Source: Priestia endophytica DSM 13796
Lineage (GTDB): Bacteria > Bacillota > Bacilli > Bacillales > Bacillaceae_H
Assembly: GCF_900115845.1 (NCBI RefSeq)
Contig: NZ_FOXX01000005.1
Coordinates: 1 to 64,000 of the forward strand
Reading direction: 5' to 3'
DNA: 64,000 nt
A program made the translations under genes and the position numbers. Numbering within the stretch: the first letter of the stretch is position 1; every line of letters begins with the position of its first letter. Positions 40,753 to 50,144 of this stretch are shown here, piece by piece. The notes under the pieces are model-generated. The model was not told the DNA's origin. It saw only the letters and a list, made by a program, of their open reading frames with translations, and did no database searches.

Positions 40753-41154
40753 TTATTCTTCAATAATTGTTTTAAGGACCTTTGTAAGGAAATGAACACG
40801 ACTTCTAGACCCATTATCATTTTTAAAAATAAAAGTATAGAGATTTTCTTGAAGCTTAGGGTATTTTTTTAAGACTTTAACAAGTTGCTCAATTTCATTA
40901 GAATAATGGTTTTTGTAGGTGTGCTGAAACTCTTTGAGGAAAGGTGTATTCTGTTCTGCTTTCCCATATAGCTTGTCCATAGAAACTTGGTAGATTTCGC
41001 AGAGCTTAACGAAGTCCTGAAGGGAAGGATAGAGCTGAGCAGTTTCCCATTTAGCAATGGTAGAACGTGAGATATCCATTTCTCCAGCAAGATCTGCTTG
41101 TGTCCAACCTCTTTGTTTACGATAGTGACGAATGTTCATACAGAGAGAATCCAT
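40753..41154 (-). CDS. XRE-family transcriptional regulator
   Basis: The 133-residue product has an N-terminal helix-turn-helix of the Cro/CI type (about 4-62: IRHYRKQRGWTQADLAGEMD, then SRSTIAKWETAQLYPSL) and a C-terminal helical domain of about 65 residues with no recognised sensor motif. ATG 41154 has AAAAGGAG 8 nt upstream. It stands alone between an unknown gene and a small ORF. Its target is not known; the palindrome 0.9 kb away at 40255-40297 is one possibility. Confidence 0.85.
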   Translation of the reverse strand: MDSLCMNIRHYRKQRGWTQADLAGEMDISRSTIAKWETAQLYPSLQDFVKLCEIYQVSMDKLYGKAEQNTPFLKEFQHTYKNHYSNEIEQLVKVLKKYPKLQENLYTFIFKNDNGSRSRVHFLTKVLKTIIEE

Positions 41155-41504
41155 AAATAAGCTCCTTTTAAATAGAATAATAAAACATAGTGCTATTTGA
41201 GAACATAGCCCTGTAGGTTCTTAAATAGATCATAAAAAGTAGAGAAGTTTTTGAAAAATTTTAATTGTATAAAGACCCAAACTTTTGAATAAGAAAAACT
41301 AGAAATCTTCTACTAAAAAGTATGTCTACTCTTGTTGTATAAAATATGTATAATTATGTCAACTTATCGAAGAGTTTTCCTTACATTTACAGTGAAAACC
41401 TTCTAAAAAAAGAAAGGAGGAGTATGGTAATAACAAAAGGAGATTGCAAAAGAGAGAGAATATATTATGATGACAATAGAAATGCGAAAGGAGGTATAAA
41501 AGGG
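41155..41504. other. 350-bp region between xre and a small ORF
   Basis: A/T-rich sequence with a TATAAT at 41349-41354 and a strong AAAGGAGG at 41413-41420 that is only 3 nt from an ATG (41424). I see no clear promoter pair or RNA fold. Confidence 0.4.
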
Positions 41505-41660
41505 ATGAGAAAGTTCTATTTAAGTAAATCGAAATGGTATAGCAGCATAGAACGGGAGGCAAGAAGGCCGATAGTACTTGGGAAAGCCTATAAAAACAAT
41601 TTTCTATCTCCTCTATATGAAAATGATGTTATGGCATTTCCCGAAAAGCACTATCGTTGA
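41505..41660 (+). CDS. Small unknown protein, 51 residues
   Basis: ATG 41505 lies 10 nt after a perfect AAAGGAGG (41487-41494). The product is basic and aromatic (MRKFYLSKSKWYSSIEREARR, ending ENDVMAFPEKHYR), with no signal peptide or membrane helix. The same frame is open further upstream with an ATG at 41424 after another AAAGGAGG, but that spacing is only 3 nt. It overlaps the end of the convergent ywpF by 10 nt. I do not recognise it. It could be a real small protein or a chance frame with a good SD. Confidence 0.45.
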   Translation: MRKFYLSKSKWYSSIEREARRPIVLGKAYKNNFLSPLYENDVMAFPEKHYR

Positions 41661-42067
41661 TATGATTTATTAACTTTTGTTTTAAATTCTTTTAACAGGG
41701 CTTCACCTTCAAGACCTTCTTGCAATAGTTGAGCAAGAATTCCTTCTGCGATATTTGGGCGTGTGTTTTTCAAATAGCCGTTCATAAGCACGCTAAAATA
41801 GTTCTTCATCTCTGTTGTAGCAATTACTTTTGTTTGAAAAGTAGCTGGTAAATTATTTTTTTTAGAAATAGTTGCTTTTACAGTTAGCTTCTCTTCTGAT
41901 CTGCAAAGCTCTTGGAAGTAGTCTAATTCAGTTTTAGGAAGCAATGCTTCAATTGTCCAAAGGTTTTTCTCATCTTCTTTATTAATGATTAACCCGTCCT
42001 TTAGCAAGAGATCTTTTCGTTTGTCCGGACTTACAATATCTAAGTGGACAAGTTTAAACGTTTTCAA
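41651..42067 (-). CDS. ywpF: YwpF-like protein
   Basis: The 138-residue soluble protein matches the YwpF family of Bacillus, which has no known function, by its start MKTFKLVHLDIVSPD, the segment LLLKDGLIINKEDEKNLWTIEALL and its position next to ssbB (ywpH). No membrane segment or signal peptide is visible. ATG 42067 is preceded by GGAGGGATGTT on the minus strand. It is divergent from ssbB. Confidence 0.8.
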   Translation of the reverse strand: MKTFKLVHLDIVSPDKRKDLLLKDGLIINKEDEKNLWTIEALLPKTELDYFQELCRSEEKLTVKATISKKNNLPATFQTKVIATTEMKNYFSVLMNGYLKNTRPNIAEGILAQLLQEGLEGEALLKEFKTKVNKSYQR

Positions 42068-42182
42068 GATAACATCCCTCCATCACAAAATTAGAAATTA
42101 TTATTTAGTATAGCATACTTAAACCCTTTATAGCCTTAACTACTCTAATCCTCCCTAATAATGAGAAAGGAGGTTACACTAA

Positions 42183-42518
42183 TTGTTTAATCAAGTTACG
42201 TTAGTTGGTCGTCTTGCAAGAGTACCGGACCTTCGTTACACAACAGACGGAGTTGCTTATACTCATTTAGTATTAGCAGTTCAGCGCTCTTTTCGCAACC
42301 AACACGGAGAGTTTGACGCTGACTTTGTTTCTGTTACTGTATGGAGAAAAAATGCAGAAAATACAGTTCAATACTGTGAAAAAGGAACTTTAGTTGGAAT
42401 CACAGGTCGAGTACAAACTCGTCAGTATGAACGTGATGGAGGTGAAAAAGTATTTTCAACGGAAATTATAGCTGATCGGATTCGCTTTTTGCAACGTAAA
42501 ATAGGAGCACCATCCTAG
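42183..42518 (+). CDS. ssbB: Single-stranded DNA-binding protein SsbB
   Basis: The 111-residue OB-fold protein is the short SSB paralogue without the acidic C-terminal tail that recruits partners in SsbA. MFNQVTLVGRLARVPDLRYT, FDADFVSVTVWRKNAEN and GRVQTRQYERDGGEKVFSTEI are conserved. In B. subtilis it protects incoming DNA during transformation and is ComK-controlled. Here it has a TTG start 9 nt after AAAGGAGG; no clear AAAA-N5-TTTT K-box pair was found. Its presence suggests latent competence. Confidence 0.9.
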   Translation: MFNQVTLVGRLARVPDLRYTTDGVAYTHLVLAVQRSFRNQHGEFDADFVSVTVWRKNAENTVQYCEKGTLVGITGRVQTRQYERDGGEKVFSTEIIADRIRFLQRKIGAPS

Positions 42519-42627
42519 ATAGATCACAACTTGAAAGGGGGTGGAAAATCGTTTTACAGTGCCTCACTTCTTATACCTTCTAAAAAGACAATATAAACTT
42601 ATCCTCTATTACCTCTCCAAAAATAAA

Positions 42628-42656
42628 CCAGCTACAATATGTAGCTGGTCTTTTTT
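42628..42656. terminator. Terminator between ssbB and the endopeptidase gene
   Basis: ACCAGCTAC-AATAT-GTAGCTGGT followed by CTTTTTT on the plus strand, with AAAATAA on the other side. Confidence 0.8.
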
Positions 42657-42658
42657 CA

Positions 42659-43714
42659 TTAAAGAGCTCGAGCTCCTAAATAACGTTGATTCCAGTATGA
42701 ATTTGTAAGCGATGAAACGCTTACTCCATTTGAGGAACTAGCATGTACAAATTGATTGTTTCCTAAATAAATACCCATATGAGAAGGACCAGAACGGTAT
42801 GTAGTGAAGAAAACTAAGTCTCCAGGCTGTGGAGAAGAGACTTTTGTTGTTGTGCTCCAATATCCTGCCGTTGTTAAGCGTTGTCCGCCTGTTTGATCTT
42901 TTAATAAATAATAAATAAATCCGCTGCAATCAAATCCGCTTGTTGTTGTGCCTCCCCATTTATAAGGGATACCTTGAAGAGATAGGGCATCATTAATAAA
43001 TTTTTGTTTATTAATAGAACCATTTGGTGTAGGCGTAGCAGGTGTTTTTGGTGGTGCTGGTTTTGAAGTGTTATTGTCTGTTTTAGGAGAACCAGTTATT
43101 TTCAATACTTGATTTTCATATATTGTATTGGTTGTTAATCCATTTAGGCTCTGCAATTGAGAAACGCTTATCCCGTATTGAGAGGCAATTTTCCATAAGG
43201 AGTCACCGCGTTTAACAGTATAAGAACCTGTGCTTTGTTCGTTTTGTCCCCCTGTTGGTGAAGGTGAAGAGCCAGTAGTTGGTGATGATGTACTTTCACC
43301 TGAAACTTTTAGCGTTTGGCCAACGTAAATTAAGTTGGAGCTAAGGTTATTTAACGTTCTGAGCTCTGCTACAGATGTCCCTGTTTGGGATGAAATTTTG
43401 TAAAGAGTGTCCCCACTTTTCACTTGATATGTTGATGTATGATTACTTGTTGAAGTAGGTGGTTGGGCTTGTGAGCTTTGTTCATTTGCAGATTGTCCAT
43501 TTGGTAATTGAAGAACTTGTCCAATACGTAAAAGGTCGCTGCTTAAGTTATTGACCTTCTTTAAATCAGAGACACTTGTATTAAACTGTTTTGAAAGTTT
43601 AAAAAGGGTATCGCCTTTCTTTACTTCGACACTTGCTGCGTCTACGGACGTTTGAAAAAGATAAGCACTGCCTAGAACTGCTAACGATGTTAAAAATGGT
43701 ACTCGTTTCCTCAC
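42659..43714 (-). CDS. Secreted LysM-NlpC/P60 D,L-endopeptidase (LytE/LytF-like)
   Basis: The 351-residue wall hydrolase has a signal peptide (1-26, ending VDAAS), three LysM domains (about 27-71, 95-138, 164-207), Ser/Thr/Pro/Gly-rich linkers, and an NlpC/P60 domain (about 237-351). The catalytic Cys is in GFDCSGFIYYLL, and the His is in GPSHMGIYLGNNQFVHAS. It cleaves the D-Glu-meso-DAP bond in stem peptides for cell separation or elongation. The three-LysM layout resembles B. subtilis LytE. It lies upstream of, and divergent from, the wall polymer region. In B. subtilis such genes are under WalRK; I did not find a clear WalR box. Confidence 0.92.
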   Translation of the reverse strand: MRKRVPFLTSLAVLGSAYLFQTSVDAASVEVKKGDTLFKLSKQFNTSVSDLKKVNNLSSDLLRIGQVLQLPNGQSANEQSSQAQPPTSTSNHTSTYQVKSGDTLYKISSQTGTSVAELRTLNNLSSNLIYVGQTLKVSGESTSSPTTGSSPSPTGGQNEQSTGSYTVKRGDSLWKIASQYGISVSQLQSLNGLTTNTIYENQVLKITGSPKTDNNTSKPAPPKTPATPTPNGSINKQKFINDALSLQGIPYKWGGTTTSGFDCSGFIYYLLKDQTGGQRLTTAGYWSTTTKVSSPQPGDLVFFTTYRSGPSHMGIYLGNNQFVHASSSNGVSVSSLTNSYWNQRYLGARAL

Positions 43715-44006
43715 ATATATTCCTCCTATATGTTATTTTTTAACAATCATACTTGAATTTATTATACTATGGTTTTTGAAACTTGAGCTAACATTTATCG
43801 TCTATTAGTATAAAAACACGTAATATGTCTCATATCGGATTAAGATGTAAAACTTTAACCTTTAATGTAAAAATTGGCGACCTTTTTTTCATTTTGGTAT
43901 TATATGAATGTGATAAATTAAGGCTACTATATATTGGTAACATTCTTTTGTTACTTTAAAACAGGAATGAGAGATAAAAGCTACTTCCAAAGGGGTTGTG
44001 AAGAGT

Positions 44007-44888
44007 ATGGGGAAAATTCGCAAAGCCATTATTCCAGCAGCAGGGCTTGGAACCCGCTTTTTACCTGCAACGAAAGCGCAGCCGAAAGAAATGCTTCCAA
44101 TTGTAGATAAACCAACGATTCAATATATTGTAGAAGAAGCAGTAGCTTCAGGAATTGAAGATATTCTAATTGTTAGCGGTCGAGGGAAACGAGCAATTGA
44201 AGATCATTTTGATAAATCGTATGAGCTTGAAGAAACGTTAGCAAAGCGACAAAAATGGGACCCATTAGAAGAGATTCAACAAATTTCACGCCTTGCAAAC
44301 ATCCACTATATTCGTCAAAAAGAGCCAAGGGGACTAGGGGATGCTGTAAACTGCGCCCGTACCTTCATTGGAAATGAGCCTTTTGCCGTCATGCTTGGAG
44401 ATGATCTTGTTCAATCTAAGGTACCTTGCCTACTGCAACTTATAAAAGCGTATGAAAAAGAAAATCATACAGTCATTGGCGTTCAAGAAGTAGAATGGAA
44501 AAATGTTTCAAAGTACGGGATTGTTGAACTTGGAGATACACTAACAGAAGACTACTTTAGGGTAAAGTCTCTCGTAGAGAAACCAAGAAGAGAAGAAGCG
44601 CCTTCAAATTATGCGATTATGGGACGATATATATTAACACCTGAAATTTTTCACATTTTAGAGAATTTGCCAGCAGGAGCTGGAAATGAAATTCAGCTTA
44701 CAGATGCAATTAGTAGACTTAGCGCTTTTCAAAGCATAGGAGCGTACCATTTTGAAGGTTGTCGATACGATGTGGGGGATAAGCTAGGATTTGTAAAAGC
44801 AACAATTGATTTTGCATTAGAGCGACAAGCGCTAAAACCTGCTCTTTTAGATTATATGAAAAAGAAGCTAAATGAACTTCAGCAATAA
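44007..44888 (+). CDS. galU: UTP-glucose-1-phosphate uridylyltransferase
   Basis: The 293-residue enzyme makes UDP-glucose from UTP and glucose-1-phosphate. The nucleotide-binding N-terminus [21 protein letters not shown] and [15 protein letters not shown], the metal-binding [14 protein letters not shown] and the C-terminal [12 protein letters not shown] are conserved. ATG 44007 gives the standard start; GTG 43998 lies too near AAAGGGG. UDP-glucose feeds the UDP-glucose dehydrogenase encoded next, plus glycolipid and teichoic acid glucosylation. It is the first gene of the wall polymer region and has its own terminator. Confidence 0.93.
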   Translation: MGKIRKAIIPAAGLGTRFLPATKAQPKEMLPIVDKPTIQYIVEEAVASGIEDILIVSGRGKRAIEDHFDKSYELEETLAKRQKWDPLEEIQQISRLANIHYIRQKEPRGLGDAVNCARTFIGNEPFAVMLGDDLVQSKVPCLLQLIKAYEKENHTVIGVQEVEWKNVSKYGIVELGDTLTEDYFRVKSLVEKPRREEAPSNYAIMGRYILTPEIFHILENLPAGAGNEIQLTDAISRLSAFQSIGAYHFEGCRYDVGDKLGFVKATIDFALERQALKPALLDYMKKKLNELQQ

Positions 44889-44896
44889 AAATCTGC

Positions 44897-44944
44897 GAAG
44901 AATAGCCTCTTAGCTTTATAGGAGGATATTCTTCCTCTTTTTAT
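44897..44944 (+). terminator. Terminator-like hairpin after galU
   Basis: GAAGAATA (44897-44904) pairs with TATTCTTC (44927-44934), with inner CCTC/GAGG; the tail is CTCTTTTTAT. Confidence 0.7.
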
Positions 44945-45010
44945 ATGAAAGACATCTTAGCAATTTAGAAATTATTTTACTATACAAGTAAAGATGGTGG
45001 AGGGAAGATT

Positions 45011-46354
45011 GTGAATATTTCCATTGCTGGGACAGGATATGTAGGATTAGTGACAGGTGTTTGTTTAGCTGAAGTGGGTTATAAAATAACATGTTTTGAT
45101 ATTGATGAGAATAAAGTACAGCTTATGAAAGATGGATTCTCTCCCATTTATGAACCTGGTTTAAGTGAACTTATGAAAAAAAACAGCAAACAAAACCGCC
45201 TCTTTTTCACTCACGAGCCAAAAGAAGCATATAAAGATGCAGACATCATTTTTATTGCGGTTGGAACTCCTGAGCAAAAAGATGGTTCAGCAAATCTTCA
45301 ATATGTAGAAAGCGTTGCAAAAGCAATTGCTGAAAACGTTGTAAAAGATACAATCGTTGTAACAAAAAGTACGGTTCCTGTTGGGACAAACGACAGGATC
45401 AAAGATATTATCGAAAAGCACAAAAAGCATGATGTGAAAATTCGTATTGCCTCAAATCCAGAATTTTTACGAGAAGGCACAGCTATTTATGATACGTTTA
45501 ATGGAGACCGAATTGTAATTGGTGCAGAAGATCCTTATGTAATTGAAATATTAGAAAAATTGTACGCACCGTTAAACATTCCTATTATCAGTACAAATAT
45601 TAGAAGTGCAGAAATGATTAAATATGCAGCAAACGCATTTTTAGCTACAAAAATCAGCTTTATTAATGAAATTGCGAACATTTGTGAACGAGTTGGAGCA
45701 GATATCGGTGATGTAGCTAATGGAATTGGATCAGATCAACGAATTGGGCATCAGTTTTTACGTGCTGGAATTGGCTATGGAGGTTCTTGTTTTCCAAAGG
45801 ATACGAAAGCTTTAGCTCAGCTTGCTAATCATATTAACTATGATTTTCACCTGTTAAAATCTGTGATTGAAGTGAACAATGATCAGCGAGTATTGCTTTA
45901 TGAAAAAGCGAAGGAACTTTACGGATCTCTAAAAGGAAAGAAGGTAGCAGTGCTAGGACTTGCTTTTAAACCAAATACGGATGATATTCGTGAAGCAGCA
46001 AGTCTACTTCTAATCGATGCTCTCAAACAAGACGAAGCACAAATCGCTGTATATGACCCAATTGCAACTAGACATATTCAACATATTTATGGAGATACTT
46101 TAAATTATATGGAAGTACCAGAAGATGCATTAGCACAAGCTGATATAGCATTCATTGTAACAGAATGGGATGAAATTAAGGAGATTCCTTTTTCAACGTA
46201 TAAACAGCTTATGAAAGAGCCAGTTATTCTAGATGGTCGTAACTGCCATGATATTGAAGAAGCTAAAAAAGAGGAAGTGACGTATCTGTCAATTGGCAGG
46301 GAGCCTGTATATTATAAGGCAATTGAATCCTACGATATAGAAAATAATTCTTAA
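45011..46354 (+). CDS. ugd: UDP-glucose 6-dehydrogenase
   Basis: The 447-residue NAD-dependent enzyme oxidises UDP-glucose to UDP-glucuronate. The Rossmann motif AGTGYVGLVTG opens the protein; the catalytic cysteine is in GIGYGGSCFPKDTKAL; VGTPEQKDGSAN and AFKPNTDDIREA are conserved. It starts at a GTG after GGTGGAGGG. Glucuronate points to a teichuronic-acid-like or other acidic wall or capsular polymer. It is distinct from the ManNAc dehydrogenase encoded next. Confidence 0.93.
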   Translation: MNISIAGTGYVGLVTGVCLAEVGYKITCFDIDENKVQLMKDGFSPIYEPGLSELMKKNSKQNRLFFTHEPKEAYKDADIIFIAVGTPEQKDGSANLQYVESVAKAIAENVVKDTIVVTKSTVPVGTNDRIKDIIEKHKKHDVKIRIASNPEFLREGTAIYDTFNGDRIVIGAEDPYVIEILEKLYAPLNIPIISTNIRSAEMIKYAANAFLATKISFINEIANICERVGADIGDVANGIGSDQRIGHQFLRAGIGYGGSCFPKDTKALAQLANHINYDFHLLKSVIEVNNDQRVLLYEKAKELYGSLKGKKVAVLGLAFKPNTDDIREAASLLLIDALKQDEAQIAVYDPIATRHIQHIYGDTLNYMEVPEDALAQADIAFIVTEWDEIKEIPFSTYKQLMKEPVILDGRNCHDIEEAKKEEVTYLSIGREPVYYKAIESYDIENNS

Positions 46355-46492
46355 TAAAATGGCAAAAAATTATAAAAAACGAGAAAATCTTTTCATGTTT
46401 TTCGAATAATGCTATCATGAATTTGTATTTTTCGATATAATATCAGTTAGGTTTAAATTTCAAAGCAAGTCATGTAAAGGAGACCTTTTGAA

Positions 46493-47776
46493 ATGTCAAA
46501 GAAGTTATGCGTAGTCGGCCTTGGATACATTGGATTGCCAACGGCTGTTATGTTTGCAAACCATGGACTAAAAGTGCATGGAGTAGATATTAATGAGAAA
46601 GCAGTACAATTAATTAATAATAAGCAACTTCATATAGAAGAAAACGGCTTACAAGATCGTCTTGTATCAGCGATTGAAAGCGGTCATTTTACCGCTTCAA
46701 CAGAGCCTGTAGAAGCAGACGTATTTATTATTGCTGTTCCTTCTCCAATTAAAGCTGATAAGACAGCAAATCTAGATTATGTACGTGAAGCAACAGAATC
46801 AATTGTCCCATTTTTAAAAGAAGGTAACTTGGTGATCCTTGAATCAACAGTGCCTCCTCGTACTGTTGAAGATGTGATGATGCCAGTACTTAAAACATCG
46901 CCATTAGAAATTGGTACACAGCTGTTTGTTTCTCATTCACCAGAGCGAGTAATTCCTGGTCGAGTTTTTGAAGAGCTTGTTGAGAATGACCGTATTGTTG
47001 GGGGAATTAATGAGAAATCAAGCCAACTTACTGTTGATCTTTATAAAACATTTGTAAAAGGAAACATTCACGTAACAGATGCTACAACAGCAGAAATGGT
47101 AAAAGTAATTGAAAACACCTACCGTGACGTAAATATCGCTTTTGCGAATGAATTAGCTAAGGTTAGTGAGAAAATTGGTGTGAATGCATGGGAAGCGATT
47201 AAGTTGGCTAACTACCATCCTCGTGTAAATATCCATTTACCAGGCCCTGGTGTTGGAGGACATTGTATTGCTGTTGATCCATGGTTCCTTGTTGAGCTTC
47301 AACCAGAACTAGCCAAAATTATTTCTCTTTCTCGTCAAACAAATGATTCTATGCCAGAATACACGGCATTAAAAGCAAAACAGATCATGGAAGAAAAGGG
47401 AATTAACAACGGACGTGTTGCAGTGCTTGGTCTAGCATTTAAAGGAAACATTGACGATATGAGAGAAAGTCCATCTGTTGAAGTTGTTGAACACTTAGAA
47501 AAACTAGGTGTGGATTACACAGCATATGACCCTCATATTAAACAAAATAACTTAGCAAAACAAACACAGAGCTTAGAAGAAGCAGTTAATCATGCAGACT
47601 TAATTGTCATTTTAACCGATCATAATGAGTTTAAAACCCTTGATCCGAAAGTAGTAGAGGGTAGTATGCGTACGAAGATGATCTTTGATACTAAGAACTG
47701 TATTGATCGTACGCTTTGGGAAGATAATCAGTTCGATGTTTTCTTACTAGGTGATTCTAAACATTCAGAAGTATGA
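46493..47776 (+). CDS. wecC: UDP-N-acetyl-D-mannosamine dehydrogenase (WecC-like)
   Basis: The 427-residue enzyme of the UDP-glucose/GDP-mannose dehydrogenase family has the Rossmann motif VVGLGYIGLPTA and the catalytic-cysteine loop GPGVGGHCIAVDPWF, which is the HCI form typical of UDP-HexNAc dehydrogenases rather than of UDP-glucose dehydrogenases. AVPSPIKADKTANL and AFKGNIDDMRESP are conserved. It should make UDP-ManNAcA from the UDP-ManNAc supplied by MnaA. UDP-GlcNAc as substrate cannot be excluded. The SD is AAAGGAGA. Confidence 0.87.
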   Translation: MSKKLCVVGLGYIGLPTAVMFANHGLKVHGVDINEKAVQLINNKQLHIEENGLQDRLVSAIESGHFTASTEPVEADVFIIAVPSPIKADKTANLDYVREATESIVPFLKEGNLVILESTVPPRTVEDVMMPVLKTSPLEIGTQLFVSHSPERVIPGRVFEELVENDRIVGGINEKSSQLTVDLYKTFVKGNIHVTDATTAEMVKVIENTYRDVNIAFANELAKVSEKIGVNAWEAIKLANYHPRVNIHLPGPGVGGHCIAVDPWFLVELQPELAKIISLSRQTNDSMPEYTALKAKQIMEEKGINNGRVAVLGLAFKGNIDDMRESPSVEVVEHLEKLGVDYTAYDPHIKQNNLAKQTQSLEEAVNHADLIVILTDHNEFKTLDPKVVEGSMRTKMIFDTKNCIDRTLWEDNQFDVFLLGDSKHSEV

Positions 47777-47787
47777 TGAACAATTAA

Positions 47788-47814
47788 AAGCGGCGCTTAT
47801 TAAGAGTGCCGCTT
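47788..47814 (+). repeat. Intra-cluster hairpin between wecC and the glycosyltransferase
   Basis: AAGCGGCGCT and AGTGCCGCTT form a 10-bp stem with one G-U pair and a 7-nt loop. No U-tract follows, so it is more likely a processing or stability element than a terminator. Confidence 0.5.
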
Positions 47815-47864
47815 GAAACATTATGTTTACGAAACTATTACTATTTTCTAAATTAGGTGATTAG

Positions 47865-48572
47865 ATGAAGGAAAACATCTTAGGAGTAGATGTTTGCGAC
47901 CAAACGTATGATCAGCTTGCGTCCCATTTATTAAGTGATATTGAGAACAAGCGTAAGTCGTTTATCGTAGCCATTAATCCAGAAAAGATTATGAAGGCGC
48001 AGGAAGATGAATCTCTTAGGAACCTGCTAAATGCTGCTACATACCAAATTCCAGACGGCGTTGGTGTACTTATTGCTTCAAAGTTAAAAAAAGGCAATAT
48101 TAAAGAACGAGTAACAGGAATTGATATGATGATGAAACTTTGTGAACAAGCTCATCTTCATGGGAAAAAAGTCTTCCTCTACGGAGCAAAACCCGGGATC
48201 GCAGATGAAGCGAAAGCAAAGCTTGAAGAAATGTATCCAGGAATTCACATCGTCGGTACATTGAATGGCTACGAAAAAGATGAGAAAGTCATTGAAGAAA
48301 CTATCAATGGTTCTGGTGCAGAAATCATTTTTGTAGCACTAGGTAGTCCAACCCAAGAAAATTGGATTATTAATCATAAGGAGAAATTAGCTCCATATGT
48401 TTATCAAGGAGTCGGCGGCTCATTTGACGTAATTTCTGGGCGATTAAATCGTGCCCCAGCTTTCTTCCAGCGTCTTGGACTTGAATGGTTTTACCGCCTC
48501 ATCAAAGAACCTTGGCGTTTTAAAAGACAGTTAATCTTACCAAAATTTTTGATCAAAGTACTCAAAGGATAG
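47865..48572 (+). CDS. WecG/TagA/CpsF-family glycosyltransferase (GT26)
   Basis: The 235-residue membrane-associated enzyme transfers ManNAc or ManNAcA to undecaprenyl-PP-GlcNAc. The catalytic-pocket motif PDGVGVLIASK, TGIDMMMKLCEQA, FLYGAKPGIADEA, VALGSPTQENWI and QGVGGSFDVISGRLNRAP match the GT26 family. TagA makes the teichoic acid linkage unit; WecG adds ManNAcA in enterobacterial common antigen. With wecC just upstream, use of UDP-ManNAcA is plausible, but the TagA reaction is equally possible from sequence alone. It is followed by the flippase gene after 10 nt. Confidence 0.88.
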   Translation: MKENILGVDVCDQTYDQLASHLLSDIENKRKSFIVAINPEKIMKAQEDESLRNLLNAATYQIPDGVGVLIASKLKKGNIKERVTGIDMMMKLCEQAHLHGKKVFLYGAKPGIADEAKAKLEEMYPGIHIVGTLNGYEKDEKVIEETINGSGAEIIFVALGSPTQENWIINHKEKLAPYVYQGVGGSFDVISGRLNRAPAFFQRLGLEWFYRLIKEPWRFKRQLILPKFLIKVLKG

Positions 48573-48582
48573 ACGTGGTATA

Positions 48583-50112
48583 ATGTCAAAACTTAAATTT
48601 GTTACACTGCTATTTTTCGTATCAACGTTTGTATTAAAGTTCTCTAGTATGCTTAGGGATGTAGCCATTACAAACTATTTTGGAAGTACTAGAATTACAG
48701 ATGCATACACAGTTTCAATGGTCATTCCAAATGCTATTGTTTTATTTATGCTAACGGGAATGAAAGAAGCCTTTTTACCGAGTTATTATAAATATGATGC
48801 AAAAGGAAAAGGATTTTCTCACTTAACAAACGTTGTGAAGGGGACAACCGTTATTGCGACATTGATTGCTTTAATCGGAATGATGTTGTCACCTTTTATA
48901 GTGCCCCTCATTTATAATGATTTTCAAGGCGAAGCAAAAGATGTAGCAATTTGGACATCTGTCATTTATTTTGCTTCCATTCTTCTTGTTGGAGTCAACG
49001 CTGTTTTTGAAGGCTATTTTGACGCTCAAAGAAAATTTTCCTTCTCTGTATTTTCCCAAACTATTGTTGTCTTCTGTACAATTGGAGGAGCAATTTTCTT
49101 CCATGCACAGCTTGGTATTTATTCAGTACCACTTGGCTATTTAGTTGGGACGCTAATTTCATTTCTAATCAAACTTGTGTATTTTAAGCCAACCAATTTT
49201 ATTGATTGGAAGCAAAAGTCGGATTGGAGCGAAATCAAAGCCTTCTACTATATTTTTGTTCCTGTAGGTTTAACAATTGCAGTTGGACAAGTTAACTTGC
49301 TTGTAAACTCTATTTTCTCAGCTCAGCTTGGGGACGGAGCGGCAACAAATTTAAATCTTGCTTTCAGGCTGATTAATATTCCGCAGGCTGTGTTTGGTGT
49401 AACAATTGCAACAATTATCTTTCCTATGCTTGCTCGTGCAAAGTCACAAGATGATAAGGTGCTCTTTAAAAGAGGGATTGAAAAGGGGCTTTCGCTCATG
49501 TTTTTATTCCTAGCACCAACTCTTGCAGGGATGCTTATTCTTATGCCTGAGGTTGTAAAAGTAGTCTATGAACGTGGGAAATTTACAGCTGAAGCAACTG
49601 CTGCCACGAGTCATTATGCAATATTCTACGTTGGCTCAGCACTTTTCTACAGTATTCAAGCTGTTATTGCAAAAGGGTTTTATACGTTAGAAAAAGGACA
49701 TTATATGTTACGAGTGGGAATTGTCTCTATTATATGTAACGTTATTCTAAATGCTATTCTTGTTAATACTCTAGGGGCATCAGGACTTGCTCTTTCATTT
49801 TCACTTGTTGCCTTAATATATTCTGCTATTACATTTACAACTCTGTATAAATTGATAAATGGTTTCTCTCTATCTTATGTTGGAATGGAATATGGAAAAG
49901 TATTTATCGCTACATGTGCAATGTTTGGATTGCTGATGTTGATGAAGGGGACTGTAGAAACATACAGCCCAAATGAATATGTATATTTAATGGTTATGAT
50001 TATTATAGGAGCTATTTCGTACTTTATTGTTCTGTTCCTAACAGGATCACGTTCAATGAAAGAACTTATGAACATTAAACAACTAAAACGAGAAGCATCT
50101 GAGGGGAGGTAA
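48583..50112 (+). CDS. MurJ/MviN-type lipid flippase (possible Wzx role)
   Basis: The 509-residue protein has 13-14 membrane helices and belongs to the MurJ/MviN branch of the MOP flippases. The N-terminal pattern SSMLRDVAITNYFGSTRITDAY, GMKEAFLPSYYKYD, LNLAFRLINIPQAVFGVTIATIIFP and VKVVYERGKFT are typical. Its place between a lipid-linked glycosyltransferase gene and a Wzy-like polymerase gene suggests that it exports the lipid-linked repeat unit of the wall polymer rather than lipid II. The start ATG has only GTGGT nearby, so translation may be coupled to the gene upstream. Its last codons contain GGGGAGG, the likely SD of the next gene. Confidence 0.86.
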   Translation: MSKLKFVTLLFFVSTFVLKFSSMLRDVAITNYFGSTRITDAYTVSMVIPNAIVLFMLTGMKEAFLPSYYKYDAKGKGFSHLTNVVKGTTVIATLIALIGMMLSPFIVPLIYNDFQGEAKDVAIWTSVIYFASILLVGVNAVFEGYFDAQRKFSFSVFSQTIVVFCTIGGAIFFHAQLGIYSVPLGYLVGTLISFLIKLVYFKPTNFIDWKQKSDWSEIKAFYYIFVPVGLTIAVGQVNLLVNSIFSAQLGDGAATNLNLAFRLINIPQAVFGVTIATIIFPMLARAKSQDDKVLFKRGIEKGLSLMFLFLAPTLAGMLILMPEVVKVVYERGKFTAEATAATSHYAIFYVGSALFYSIQAVIAKGFYTLEKGHYMLRVGIVSIICNVILNAILVNTLGASGLALSFSLVALIYSAITFTTLYKLINGFSLSYVGMEYGKVFIATCAMFGLLMLMKGTVETYSPNEYVYLMVMIIIGAISYFIVLFLTGSRSMKELMNIKQLKREASEGR

Positions 50113-50114
50113 AC

Positions 50115-50134
50115 GTTACTATATTTGTAGTAAC
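50115..50134 (+). promoter_or_regulatory. Hairpin between SD and start of the wzy-like gene
   Basis: GTTACTA (50115-50121) pairs with TAGTAAC (50128-50134). It lies between GGGGAGG (50103-50109) and the ATG at 50145. Folding would bring SD and start from 35 nt to about 15 nt apart. Confidence 0.5.
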
Positions 50135-50144
50135 AACCTTATTT

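Noticed and set aside
41346-41504. Longer form of the small ORF ending at 41660
   Set aside because: ATG 41346 has no SD and ATG 41424 lies only 3 nt after its SD; the shorter form has better spacing.
42068-42182. ComK box upstream of ssbB
   Set aside because: Only one partial AAAA-N5-TTTT-like element was seen; two spaced boxes are needed.
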